The notes beneath the pieces were generated by a model that worked only from the letters and a program-made list of their open reading frames with translations, had not been told where the DNA came from and searched no databases. From assembly GCA_000708835.1 (NCBI GenBank), contig DF237031.1, positions 162,423 through 226,422 of the forward strand: DNA of 64,000 nucleotides, read 5' to 3'. The DNA is from Klebsormidium nitens. Its lineage: Eukaryota > Streptophyta > Klebsormidiophyceae > Klebsormidiales > Klebsormidiaceae. Position numbers and translations under genes: made by a program. Shown piece after piece: positions 33,201-44,880 of the stretch (its first letter is position 1; each line of letters starts with the position of its first letter).

Positions 33201-36200
33201 TCGAGTCCCGGTTCCACCACCCCCAGTGAAGGGCGACTGGGGCCTCATCGTTCTGGGGAAGCCGTTCGCCCTCCTTACGCCTGGGTGCCCCTCGTAAGTT
33301 TCCGCTGCGCCGACACACACAGCGCAAAAGAAATGGATATTACCGGGCGGCGATATTTTGGACGAGATCTGAAAGGCTTGCTGATACTTTTAGAAATATG
33401 TATCTTAGGCGGAGGGGAAACGCAATCTGTCAGACCCGAATGGTTTTGAAGCCCTGAAGCCGTTGGGCTTTTATCGGTTTCATACCAAGAGCCCAGAAAA
33501 GGGAACAACCTGATCTCGCTGAATTGCCGTCGAATTTGAAAAAGCTCAGCGTTAGCGTGAAGAAAGTTCCTGGTGCTTGGGCGCAGGCTGGAAGGGGACT
33601 CTCAGATGAACTTCGTAATCGGCTGGACATCGCACGAGAAGCCCCCCGAGTGGCACGCCTGCACCACTGCCGAAGACGCCAAAGCTTACCTGGACCGGGC
33701 CTACCCGTGGTTGAACATTCCGCTCAAGTCAGCGGAGGCGTTGCTGAAACAGAGGGTCAACACAAGCATGCAGGTAAGCGTGTTTTGGCTAGGTGGCTCG
33801 CAACTAGACGCGTTGTGCCATGAGACGGATTCAGTAAAGTTCAACCGGGATCGGCTCGTGCTCGGTTTCACAGAGTTGCGCCCGTTCCGTTTTGCAAGGT
33901 TCGGAAGAAACTGGAAGTTGTAGCCAGGAAATTCTGCAGAGCCGTTAGGATTGTCCGCCTCGAGCCTTGCCTTTGAGCGGATTCTCCGCTCTTTTTGCAG
34001 GACCAGAATTGAGCTTTAGCTTTCTTGAAACTGAGCCTTGAACCTTATTAGTACTGGTGCTGGTAAGATTCGATTTTTTGAATAGCAAGGCCAATGAATT
34101 GTGAGGTCAAGCCCGGGGGACGGGAGGGTCTGCCGGGTGGTTAGGGTGCGCTCGGTTGCGGAACGCGTAACTTTCTGAGTTGGTATTTTTGCTTTGTGTA
34201 AGCCCGGTCGTTTGACTTATCGTTTATTCAGGCAGCTTAGATCTCATAGAAGTCGAAACGCATCTCAAGTGTTGTTTTTACAGTCTGTACTTGCTTTTTG
34301 CAGCTCAAGTGCAGCGTGTACCATGATACGGAGGGCCGTGCGGTGCTCATTGGCGACGCAGCTCACGCCACCAGTCCGACACTCGGCCAGGGATGCAACA
34401 CGGCATTGGAAGACGCCGCCACATTGGCGAGCCTTCTTCTCGAGACGGTAAGAGCGGATTTTGAACTAGGCGCTTTAAGCCTGGAAAACTAGCAAGCTTT
34501 GCTTGAAACCTGCGCCACCGACTCGGCGCACATTTTCGATGCGACTCGGGCCTCCGCAGCAATCAGGCAAGAGCATACCAGGCCAGTAGCACCACATTCT
34601 CGGTCCTTCTCACCAGAAAGTCACAGTCGTGATCGGCACGACTTTCAATCTTTCCGGGACCCTCGAATCTGGGGCCTATCAATCGGTCCTTGTAGCTGCA
34701 CAGAATCTGGGGCTTCTTTTGATTGCAAGGTTTTTACGTTAACTTGATCAAAACGTCAGAACTTGGTGGCTTACTTGCTGAATGCACGGTGCGTTAAGCT
34801 ATAAACTGAACCAGCGCTTTGAAGTCGTGCTCAGCTCGACCACCTTATACCATGCTGTCTTTCCATTCGATCCGTTCTGAAAATGATGTTGCGCTGGCGT
34901 CTCCTAAGGTCACACTCTCGGCGACCCGATTCCCCTCTATCTCGCCCTCAACACGTGTCAAGCGGTGCAGAGTCGCGCTCGCATGTGCCGCTCCGGTCAG
35001 CGTGCAGCGTTCGTTGCATCCCCGCCCGTTCCGTTCCCATCCGTTGTTGTTGGCACAGGGTCCGGATCTCCGAAGACACGAGTAGCCATCAGTGCGCGCG
35101 CCCGCAATGACAGCTGTCACCGTAGAATCACGAACTAAAGGTAACTGTCTCTTCACAGGAGACTGTTTCGGAGCTGCCAGACGCTCTCGAGTCCTACTCG
35201 GGGCTGCGGGTGCCTGAAGGTCACGCGTTGGTGGACGTAGCAGAAAGCCAAGGGCCCATGGACCGGTGGGGGGTGATCAGGAACATTCTCAACATGGTCT
35301 GGCAGGTACGAAATAATGACAGCCCAACGGGCGGGTCCTCAGCTGGCGGGTCATCAAATAAATGATCAGTTGCGAGATTTGACGGTTCATTCGAACTACT
35401 GATTGTTTGAAGTGAACCACTGACTGTGGCACTATTTCTTGAGAGGATGTAAGTCGCTTCAAGGGCCAACTGATCGGAAGTCGTCGATGTGCCAATGGAG
35501 GTCCCGCTTTTAGAAGGAAAGTAAAATATTACGAAGTTACACCTCGTGCTCGCATGAAAAGCGTGGAATGACTCTCGCCGGGCAAGTGCGTAGCCTGCAA
35601 CATCGACGCAGATACAATATTACTAAGGCAGTCTCGCCTTGGGTCTGCTGAAAAGATTCGCGGGCCTCGCTCGTGTAGCATTGCACTTCGTTGGCTGGTC
35701 TTCTTTTCGGATGAAGAATTCAGAAAACAAATCGTTGATAGTCTTCGCAGATGAAAAAGTCAGAGAAAGTGCTTAAAAGACTTTACCTAAGCTTTCGTCG
35801 TCGCTTCAACGGCGCTGATGCTTAACGCTGAATCGTGCGCAGACTATGCTGAACCGCCTCTTTCCCAAGCTGTTTCCGCCGCACATTCTGATCTCCGTGA
35901 GCGCGGGAAAGCCTCTATCTGAGATCTACAAAGCGAATAAGGCAAGTCGCCCGGAAGCCAGCTTCTCTGGCCCGGCCGTTCACAAAGCGAGCGCACCTTT
36001 CTCAAATCTGTGTCTCGCTGACTACTTCATTTGCCCCTCATTCCGCTTTTGTTCATTTTTCTAATTTCGCCATCATTTAACGATTCCGTCTGGAGCTGCC
36101 GTTTCACGCGGGCTTGTAGAGTTGGCTGGCCAGAGTCACGAGCTAGTCTGTAGTACGTCACGTGCTCGACGTTCTTCCAGAGAGTCACGCGACAGACGTC

Positions 36201-36574
36201 AATATCATTTGGCGACGTCATCGACCTCTGTTTTGCTGCTGGTCCGAGTCGCCCCTTGCGTTGCGGAATCTATGCAAGTCCTGATTGTTACTGCAACAAC
36301 TTAGAATTGTATTTTGATCCGGTCTTGTCATTTGTCTCAGCAAGTCAGCTCGGGGTTTTGACATTCGGCTCAGTAACCAGCACACGAGGACTCTGGAAGT
36401 TCGTAGTTCTGAGATCCTGCCGCACAATTTTCTGAACTTGATTTGCAGGGCTTCGTTGACTCCGTGTTGGCCAGCAACCAGCGGGCCGTCCGGCGGCTCA
36501 CCGAGAAGCGCAATCAGGAAAGGACGGACGCCATGCTTGCCAAGAGGTTCAAAGCGGCTCCGGCTGGCTCCTAG
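30267..36574 (+). CDS. FAD-dependent monooxygenase, kynurenine 3-monooxygenase-like
   Basis: Ten exons close exactly: 30267-30481, 30912-30984, 31566-31708, 32330-32593, 33156-33293, 33587-33773, 34304-34447, 35159-35305, 35843-35941, 36449-36574, giving 511 aa (human KMO is 486). Residues 29-34 are the Rossmann GAGPGG, followed by EAREDPR. SPLGIWHRGLAAL matches the substrate-side segment after the FAD fold. YDLIVGADGVHSVVR (209-223) is the GD/DG motif and GDAAHATSPTLGQGCNTALE (from 357) the second FAD-binding motif. RVPEGHALVDV matches the KMO C-terminal region. KMO hydroxylates L-kynurenine with NADPH and O2 on the way to quinolinate and NAD. A C-terminal membrane anchor is weak here. Intron 9 uses a GC donor (AAG then GCAAGT). 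A related aromatic-ring or lipid monooxygenase is possible. Confidence 0.8.
32146..32250 (+). repeat. Upstream echo of monooxygenase exon 4 5' end
   Basis: The acceptor and start of exon 4 (true copy 32310-32410) recur 161 nt upstream. Shared pieces include TTCCG-TTTTCC-TTC before the junction, GGCGGATCTGGC versus GCAGATCCGGCG, and TTGGACATCAC. The copy would read SGALDITVSNELEHH beside the true GSGLLDITFDQRCTS. It keeps an AG and ends at a donor-like GTAAGA, so it could be mistaken for an exon, but including it breaks the reading frame. Confidence 0.75.
35942..36448 (+). other. GC-AG intron in the monooxygenase gene
   Basis: Exon 9 ends AATAAG and the intron begins GCAAGT, a consensus donor apart from the C at position +2. 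The acceptor is TTTGCAG. The frame closes only with this boundary (33 codons in exon 9, 42 in exon 10). GC-AG introns are a known minor class. Confidence 0.75.
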
Positions 36575-37170
36575 CCTGGAAAGCAGCCTCTTTCTACCGC
36601 GCACGTAAAGCGTTACTGCTAGCTAGACTCGACAGATGGCCGTCATCTGATCTATACTAAAACTGTTCAAAATAGATATGCCGCCCGAGGCGGTGCCGAG
36701 GTACGTTGCAAATGGGGTGAGAGGTCGCCCCTCAATCGCTTCTTCTGGCACCTCCGCAGCGAAAGCAATGGCCCCACCAGGCTTGCCGGAAAGCTAGGTC
36801 AGTGTCCCGGCAGGCTGTTACGAAGTTAAGCTTGACCCAAATGTGAGGCGCCCCCAGACATTCGGCGCCACCCTATAAGGTCTGCAGGGGCCGGTTATGC
36901 TCAGTGAACTGCTAGGCTGCGCATTTTACTCGAATCGAGAAGCTAAGTGAAGTCAAACCTATACAAGAACTGAATCTCTGATCTACGTATTGTACTCAAA
37001 CCTATACAGAATCTGCCAGATTTCCAATTTCCATTCGTACCTTAGAGCTTTCCGACGTTCAATAAATAGTGGCCCTGTTCACCACTTGGGGGAAGCACGG
37101 TGACTCACCTTCTCCGCTTTGCCCCATGCATTCCTGCCTCCCCGCTTCCTGCATGCATCCTCTCGAGAGG

Positions 37171-37208
37171 ACTCAATGATTCAATAACTCAATGACTCAA
37201 TGACTCAA
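37171..37208. repeat. Degenerate AATGACTC tandem repeat
   Basis: Four to five units of 9-10 nt (ACTCAATGATT, CAATAACTCAATG, ACTCAATGACTCAAG) run in tandem. The unit creates TGACTCA, the bZIP/AP-1-like core, repeatedly, and a GAGTCA follows at once. It lies about 600 nt downstream of the monooxygenase stop codon. It could bind bZIP factors or simply be a microsatellite. Confidence 0.6.
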
Positions 37209-38963
37209 GATCCTGAGTCATCGGAAGCAAGATTCCCTTAGGATTGCTTTCAGAGGTGTGGCAGGTGCGCGTCGAGCATTTACCATATGTGTGAAGCGAT
37301 CTGATATCTAGCTCCCCACCTGTCTAAGTGAGTACCTCGATCTGCGGAATCCGCCGATCGCTGTCAATATTGTGTGCTACTAACCCTTTTGAGATCTGAT
37401 TGCACTTTGTCCGATTCAGCATGGGACGGTAGCGCCTGGCTAGCGTGACTAAAATACAGCCGGTCTCATTCAGTTGGATAGGTTCTAAGGTGCTTGATGA
37501 ACACCGTTCAACATGCATGAGACAACTCTGCGATGCCATAGGCATGTCAGTCACAGTGATGAGTAATCTTTGTAAAACATAATGTTTAACTGTCATGGTT
37601 TCCTAATCAGTGCACTGGCGACTGCTATATGATCTGCGAACGGAAAGTATATTAGCTACATGTAGTGTGCGGACATCGTCCGTTGCACGTGCGCGCCGAC
37701 TTTTGCTCGGGGCCACACGAACCGCGATAATTGAGAGAGCACGAGATGTACCTACCCAGTTGAAGCTACTCGGTGCGCACTGCGCAGAACTTGGACACGG
37801 GAGGTCCGAGGAATTGTTCATCTTCGACTACACTACGGTACCTACCGTAGTACGCTGGCGACCCTGGTCGAGGTACGTGTACCGTGTAGTACGTACCTTC
37901 CGGACCCCGGTTGCGGTGCGAGGTGATTGATACTACCGTATCCCGAACCGTACATAGGTAAATCTATGTACGGTATTAGGAACACATGTGACATAAATGC
38001 AATGCGGGAACGCAATTTGCATCGGTGAGTCGGTGACGCCATGCTGTACGGTTCGGCGGATGAACGGTGGAAACAACACCCGCGGAATGGCTGTCATTGG
38101 TTACATTTGACGACATTCTATGAACCGTCGCATGCCAATCATGACCGTACGGACTCGCACTCCGGAGGATTGCCTCGGCCGCCGGTTTCGGTGGTCGCAG
38201 GACTCGAGAGTGGGAGTGGTGAACCGATAACGACTGTGATTCTAGGCCCACAGCGTTGACGACATGCAAGCGCGCGCTTGCAATCTGATGCACTGAATGC
38301 AAATCTTGCGGCGCGTAGCTAGCGTCACAGCTTTACTAAGTTACAGCTTTGTTGCGATGGTCACAAATTACCTAATTCACACTCCCTTCTATTTACGATT
38401 GTTTGCTCCGGGTAGTGATGCTGCTTGCGCGCTAAGGACGTTGATTGCATCGATCGCCATTGAAGGAACAAATCCTCAATTCAAACCGGTACAGGCCCGT
38501 ACAGGTACAAACTTCGTCACTTGCATATCGTCGACACCGTCATTCCCGGCTGATAGGCTGACGTTGGCAAGGCGGCAATTACCTAGCCTCTGGTTTCAAT
38601 CCTCATACGCGAAGGATTGAAACCGGATTGGATGCTGCTGGCCCGTATTCCCAACCGAAAATCGATCCGACAGCGACGTGCTGTGAAGTAGGCTTGGAGT
38701 TTGTAGGTACCGTAGCTAATACAGGAAGGCCCTGCACCTGTCTGGCATGCAGCTTTCAAGTCTGGTCCAACTTCTGCCTGGACCGCGCCAAGTTCAGGGT
38801 GTCAGCTGGCAGCGCCCAAACTTCCAGCGCTTCTAAAACCTGTCAAAGCTTTAAGGATTTCAAATCTCTGAGAGTCAAGGTCCTCCAGTCTTTAGGACTA
38901 GCTGAGACTCTTGGAGGCAGTGGTATCTGCAAGAAAGTAGTTGAGAATTGCAAACAGCAACTC

Positions 38964-39035
38964 TTGAGATATTCGCCTTTAGCTTATTTACCTCGCATGT
39001 TGAGATCTTTGTCTTTAGCTCATTCACCTCGCATG
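38964..39035. repeat. 36-nt direct tandem duplication
   Basis: Two adjacent 36-nt copies (38964-38999, 39000-39035) share TTGAGAT, CTTTAGCT and ACCTCGCATG with five substitutions. The pair ends about 140 nt upstream of the fusion gene start codon, so it lies in the promoter or 5' UTR. Confidence 0.8.
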
Positions 39036-39175
39036 ACTTCCGAAACTTGGTTCGACCAGCAGTACGTTGGAAAGGCACACCCTCGACTGAAAACCGTGAA
39101 GAGCGATCTCAGGTGCAAGTGGTGCTGGATGCAATAAGCAGAAACAGCTACTTAAAATTGACAAGCTGAAGAGTA

Positions 39176-42100
39176 ATGTTACATCGTTTTGAAGCCCTTA
39201 GTCACGTCCCCTTCAACCGAGCTCCAATGATGCAGGCGCACGCGCTCTTGGCTGCGTCCGCGTGCGCTTTCGTAGCCACTCTGGCATTTCTTTACCCGTC
39301 CCTTTCCAAGATCTGTCTATGCATTGCCTGCGCAGCCTACGTCTTTGTCACAGTCTCTGCCCGTGTGCTAGCGCTATACCCACCAAAGTCTAGGGGCTAC
39401 ATCCGAGACTCTGCGCTGCTTGACAATGCAGAGTGCATGGCGGCAGTGGTAGTCTTAACTTTACAGATTATGCTGACGGACCCTGTTTTAAGGCAAGCTC
39501 TCCAGAAGCACAGCCGGTTTCAGAAACAGCCCCTCGTGCGGATTCTGAGGACCATGACCGCGTTTGAGCTGGTGGCGCGCGGGAGCGCTAAGGAGCGGCG
39601 GAAAGTCGCAGAGTGGATCAAACGGATACATGGCGGCATTGGAGGTAAAGTGGTGTGGGCGAGTCTGATTTTGCACTCTCAATGATGTAAGGAGTGGCAG
39701 CATTTTAGTAGCTACAGGCATGATGTGGGCTCTTGACTTTGCCCGTACTTGCACATGTTTTGAGTATTATCAAGCCGTCAGTTCGGTCTACAAGGGGCAG
39801 AGAGCGACAATCGGAAGTAAGAGGGGAAAGAGCTCTCGAAATGACATTTGAAAGATGCTCGTCAACATAGTAGTAGTTTCTCTGTGTTCCAACTTAAATT
39901 TCATTGATGCTGACATAAGTTCATTTGCTACTGGTCAGGCTTCTGGAGTACAAGGATCACAGCGGTAGCTAGATAGATCTGAATTCAGCATGTGGGAACC
40001 AGGTCAGCCTTACAGCCTTAGCTTGTAGGACAGGTTATGTTACGGGCTAGCTTGATTTAAGAACAGGCTCGTTGTTTTTCAATAGATCTGAGGGCGAGCT
40101 GGAGTTTGTGCCCGCCTGACACCGTTGAGTGGAATGTGAGACTGAACTTGGAGCTAGTCCCGTTAGTTTTTGTGGAGCTCATTCAGGAAGGCAGCCGAAT
40201 CTGCAACGAAACCTTGAGTGTCGCAATGGTTTTGGCTTCTTAAGTAATAATCAGTACAGGTCAATTGTCTTCCCCTTCCACATCTTACGGTCGCGGCAAC
40301 GACCTTTGTACTAGAAGATGAAATGCAAACATTGCGCTGCAAGCCAGAGAAAGCCAAAGCATTCTGTTTCCTTTCTTCATCATGGCCTTGAGACTTCTCC
40401 TGTGCAGTACTGCAGGTGTGCTATTGAGCACTACAGCCAACAAGTCAGCTCACTTTCCTCGCAGTCCTCGAAGCGGATGCAAATAGCTTCTTAATCTGTC
40501 TCTTCGAACATTTTTTGGAAACCCTCAGTATCTTCCTTCCACAGGTTCTGTTTCCGTAAACGGAAGCACTCAGCCCTACGGCTTTACCAAGGCCCTGCAG
40601 ACGTGGGTGTTGGCGTCCCTGGCGCAGGCAAACCTGTGCTTTCAAGAGGAGATGCTCGCGACACGGGGCCTCGGGAAAACGGCGGACGAGATCGTCGCTC
40701 GGACGATGCTCTTTCAGAGGAGGCTTGCGGACGTGGGCTTAGAAGAGCTGCCGCTCGACCGCGCGCAACTAGAAGCATACATGGAGGAGAGGAAGCGGGA
40801 CTTGGTACGGATTTTCCTAGGTGCTCGGGGTTTGATGTGCTGCGGTAACCTCGGTTTCAAAAGCCTCTTTTGCACGTTCGGAATCGCCCGATTGTCCATG
40901 TCAGATGACATCATTCCTTAAGCAGCGCTTGAAAAGTTCCAAAGCTGATTAACATTCTGCAAGTGACGTAGCGCGCTATTGTCTTATGACGAGGCGCGTC
41001 CAAAGGCTTCTTGGAAGGTTCTGGGCCGACATGAGCATGACAAAGATCTTCAGCTAAACGAGAGTTACGTGTTACCAGTGCTGTCAAAACGCTTGAGCAG
41101 GCGGGCCGCTCCTCCAATTGAGCCCCTGGTTAGAATGACGGTAAAAAGCGTTCCGATCTGATCTACTGCCTCACATAAATCCAAGGGCACGACTGACTTT
41201 TTCCAGAAGAGAAACCAAGAAGAAGTCCCTCGTCTCTCAACTAGTGCATAATCTCCAGATCGATGTGTACTTCGTAAGCCCACCGGGACCGGTCTCTCTT
41301 TTTGCAGGACTATTGTCGTGGGAAACAAGATATGGCAGCAGACGTCACGACAGCGAAGCGTCAAGGGGCCGAGTCTTTCGTTGGGTGGTGGCCCGGCCTC
41401 TCACTACATGTCTACATCCTTTTTACCAGTCTAAGCTATCGCCTGCTCTATGCGGCGCTCACGGGTCAAGCGAAAAGTATTCACAGGGCTGCACTGAAAT
41501 GTCTCAAGGTGAGAGCGTATCGCCCTCATTCCTCAGCTCGGATCCAGATTGAAAGGGTCGTCTGTCTCATGATGTGAGTCTAGGCGACCAGAAGGTCGAT
41601 TCTATTGACTGCAAAATCGCCAGGATCCTTGCGACCCGTGCTAACCTTAGAAAACCTCAGACAACGAGGTGCCGAAGTAGCGGGCTTGATCCGTTGGCCT
41701 CTCATCCGGAAGTTCAGCCGAAGGTGCCTCTGCTGAAGGCTGATATCGCGGCTTTTCAGCGGAAGCCGCCCTTAGGGTGATGCTCGATCGAGAAGCTCGA
41801 TCAAAATTACATGGATCAGAAGATTGAAGTTGTGTCCAATGGGAATCACAAGTCTTGAAACAGAAACGTTGTGAAAGCAGAAAGTTTAGCCCTTACTTCT
41901 GCTCAAATAAGTTCAGTCCCGGCATCTTTAATGTGAAGCCCACTGAACCCGCTTCTGCCCCCTCCAGGTGACGTATCACTTTTGGGCGGCCCTGACCCCC
42001 CCCCTCACGCCTCGAGGCCTCTTCGCTCTTAGCTGCACTGCGGTCCCCTCTCTATTCCCAGCCTTTGTTGAAGTTTACCAGGAGATCTTGGGCTGCTCCG

Positions 42101-44556
42101 AAGCCTCCGAAACGGATGCCAGAGAGTTTCTTTTTGGGGGGGTACACGACGCGAGCACTCTAGACCACCTGCTAGAGCCGTCTCTGACCCCCCTCGCGCG
42201 CTTGGCCCGGCTTCCCAAGATTTTCCTGGTGCACTTTTGGAAGAGTTGCGCGGCGGCCGTGGACCGGATCCGGCTCAGATTCCTGTGGGCGGAGCTCAAC
42301 GGAATGAAAGGCAGGGCGGATTCCAGTGTGCCGGTGCACTTGGGGGTTATCTCGGACGGAAACCGTCGGTTTGCGCGGAAGCTGGGAAAGGACCCCTTGT
42401 ATGGGCACACGAAAGGTGGTTCACTCAGAATGATTCCGCCCACTTCTACAAGAAACGTTCAAGGCTGCTTTCTTATCACTGGATTGCATGTTGTCTTGAA
42501 CGCGTTGATCGCTGCTTCGCCTTTTGACCGTGTGTCAAAAGTAACGTAACGGGTAACTGCGAACATTGCGTCTTTTATTTCTGTGTCCTCGATTCAATTG
42601 AGAGTCAAAGGGTTCGACTTGATCCGCTTCAAACGAATTCGGCAGATGCATCCGTTTATCGTATGTAAGGCAGCAAGTGACTCTCAAAGTTCATTCAGCA
42701 AGGCTCAGGACTGTTCTAGACTTGCCGGACAACCCGGCCTTAATGGACTACTTGCATTCCGATTCGCACCCTCCGAAAGACCTTTTCCAGAAGCCCCCAA
42801 ACTCGGATACTTACTATGGACGACTTTCAAAAACCAATTCCTCTACAAGCATTCAAAGTGCACTAATCTTCTTTGCCCCCAGGCTCCATGAAAAGCGCCA
42901 GCGTCTTTGAGTGGGCGTTTTTGGCGGGTATCGAGTACCTGACAATCTGGATCTTCTCCGATGACAACTTCAAGCGTTCCCGGGCGGAAGTCGACGGCCT
43001 GATGCGTATCTTTGAGGAGGAGTGCGAAGACAAATTGTACGACGGCGTTTTGTATACATATCATGTGAGTGGCTGGTTGTCGATAGTAAGTTTCCCGCTT
43101 GTAGGGCATCCGAACCCTTTAGCGCTAGAACATCTACAGCAGTGGCGTCATCAAAACCCCTGGATCCGCGGGTGATGATATACTCAGATACGTGGCGATG
43201 TTTTGAAGTAGATGTCGAGGTGTCCACGGGCTCCTTGAAGGCACAGCTTACCTGATGCTCGTTTCGACGACTTTCGTTCTTGAACTGAGGATCCGTTTGC
43301 ACCGAGACTCAGGAGCCTCCCGTTTGCTTTTCGCTCCTAGTCATGTTGGTTCCTAGCATAAATATCGGACAGCCCAACTCTGAATATCGACTTTCAGGAC
43401 AGGCGGTTGAAAGAAAAAGCATCAGGCAGGTAACAACAGCAAAGAATCTCCTTCTACAAACTCGCAGTATGTATGATTTATGTCTACTTGTTTCTGAATC
43501 TCGACCGGATCAGCGTGGATTAGAGGAATATCGGAGATTACTAGCAACGTTTTTACATGTACAGAACTTGTGTGATCCGTGCGCAGCAGGATATCTATCT
43601 CAGACCTGCGGTGTCATCGGCCGGTCTCAATGACCGGACCGAATGCAAAAAGCGGAATTCGCTCGTGTTTGCTTCAATTCCTAGGTCCGTGTACTGGTTA
43701 TCGGCGACCGTTCAAAGCTTCCGGAAAGCACACAGAAAGCCGTCGCCAGAATAGAAGCGGCGACAGCGCACAACCGGGGCAGGACGCTGGTGGTCGCCAT
43801 GGCGTATGGCGGCCGCGGCGAGATTGCGGCCGCGGTGCGAGTCTCGCTGCAAGGGCTCAAGGGAGCGGAGCTGGAAGAAAGGTGCGTGTCGCATACGTTT
43901 GTAGCCTTCACGGTTCTGCTTGCAAGTGAGAATACACTTGGGTGGCACAATATGGTCCGTGTGTGCTTTTCTCAGAAGTTAACATGAAGCTTGCCGCAGT
44001 CTTATAGTCCTCAAGAAGGAACTCGAGCGCAGATTCACTGGGCGCGTTTACAAAGGAAATCGTACCGCGCATCAGCATACTGTACTTGAAACCTCGCACT
44101 TACGCAAAATTCTCTACCGTTCTTGTTTCCTCAGAAGCGTTATTGTCATCGATGCCCTTTTTAAGGGCTCACCGGCGCAATCGATATCTCGGGAGAACTC
44201 TGCCATCCGGATATCTACGTGCAAATGGGCCTGTCAATCTAGCTGGTAGATTACTTCCTGAGTCATACCTTCATTCCCAAGACGGCATTCTCATTTTGCG
44301 GCGCTTCACTTCCAGAGTCGGCTTGTTCTCCGAGAAAGACATCGACGCCCACACGCACTGCGCGCGGTTGGGGCTCCCCCCGGTTGACGCCATCCTCCGC
44401 ACGAGCGGCGAGCGGCGGCTGAGCGGCTTCATGCTGTGGGACAGCGCGTACTGCGAGCTCGCATTCGTTCCGCGCTCCTGGCCGGAGCTCACCGAGTGCG
44501 ACTTCGTGCGCGCGCTCCTGGACCTGTCGAAGCGCGCGCGCAGAAAAGGGCAGTAA
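39176..44556 (+). CDS. Fusion protein: DUF2236/MpaB-like domain + cis-prenyltransferase
   Basis: Seven exons close exactly: 39176-39644, 40545-40804, 41308-41508, 41968-42415, 42883-43064, 43685-43881, 44316-44556; 665 aa. A second ATG at 39227 is an alternative start. Residues about 21-66 are hydrophobic (membrane anchor or signal). Residues about 120-300 resemble the DUF2236/MpaB oxygenase family (AEWIKRIHGGIGG, then YGFTKALQTWVLASLAQANL and VGLEELPLDRAQLEAYMEER); the usual WVH reads WVL here. Residues 431-665 are a full-length cis-prenyltransferase: HLGVISDGNRRFARKLG with the catalytic Asp at 440, YLTIWIFSDDNFKRS, VVAMAYGGRGEI, AILRTSGERRLSGFMLW and WPELTECDFVRALLDL. Such enzymes add isopentenyl units in cis to an allylic diphosphate to make polyprenols or dolichols. 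No intergenic start or stop separates the halves; exon 4 joins them within one frame. Confidence 0.85.
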
Positions 44557-44880
44557 GCGGGGGATCCCCCAGTCATGCCAGTGGGCGGAACTCTTGACAG
44601 CGACTCCGTGCGCGCTCTCCTGGACAAGTCGAGGCGCGCGCGCCGGAAAGGGCAGTGAGCGGGGGATCCCCCAGTCATGGGCGAAATTTCGGAACACCCT
44701 AGCAACGACTCCTTGCGCGCACTCCTGGACATGTTGAAGCGCGCGCGCAGAAAGAGGCAGTTTTAGAGCGAGGGATCTCTCAGACCTGGGCTGGAGCTCT
44801 CCAAGCTAGTGCAAATTCGTGGCGGCGCTCGGCTTGGACCTATATATCAAAGGGCGCGCGCAGATAGCGGCGCAGTGAGG
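44496..44880 (+). repeat. Three to four tandem copies of the fusion gene 3' end
   Basis: The last 17 or so codons, stop codon and about 50 nt of 3' flank recur in tandem with 102- and 105-nt spacing. The copies read LLDLSKRARRKGQ-stop (the gene), LLDKSRRARRKGQ-stop and LLDMLKRARRKRQF-stop. A fourth, decayed copy (GACCT to GGGCGCGCGCAGATAGCGG) ends near 44880. Each unit carries a GCGCGCGC run. The first two carry a perfect palindrome GGGGGATCCCCC (44559-44570 and 44661-44672), degraded in the third. This may affect 3'-end formation or provide alternative C-termini. Confidence 0.85.

Larger units (their letters stand above)
36575..39175. other. Spacer between monooxygenase and fusion gene
   Basis: No coding exon was found. 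A TGACTCA-rich microsatellite lies at 37171-37208. From about 37.6 to 38.3 kb the sequence is rich in GTAC, CGTAC, CATG and GATC words, like the other palindrome-rich spacers. A 36-nt tandem duplication is at 38964-39035. The last few hundred bases before 39176 presumably hold the promoter of the fusion gene. Confidence 0.45.

Noticed and set aside
43343-43633. 96-aa plus-strand frame inside intron 5 of the fusion gene
   Set aside because: It lies wholly within an intron fixed by flanking exons of the cis-prenyltransferase domain and matches no known family.
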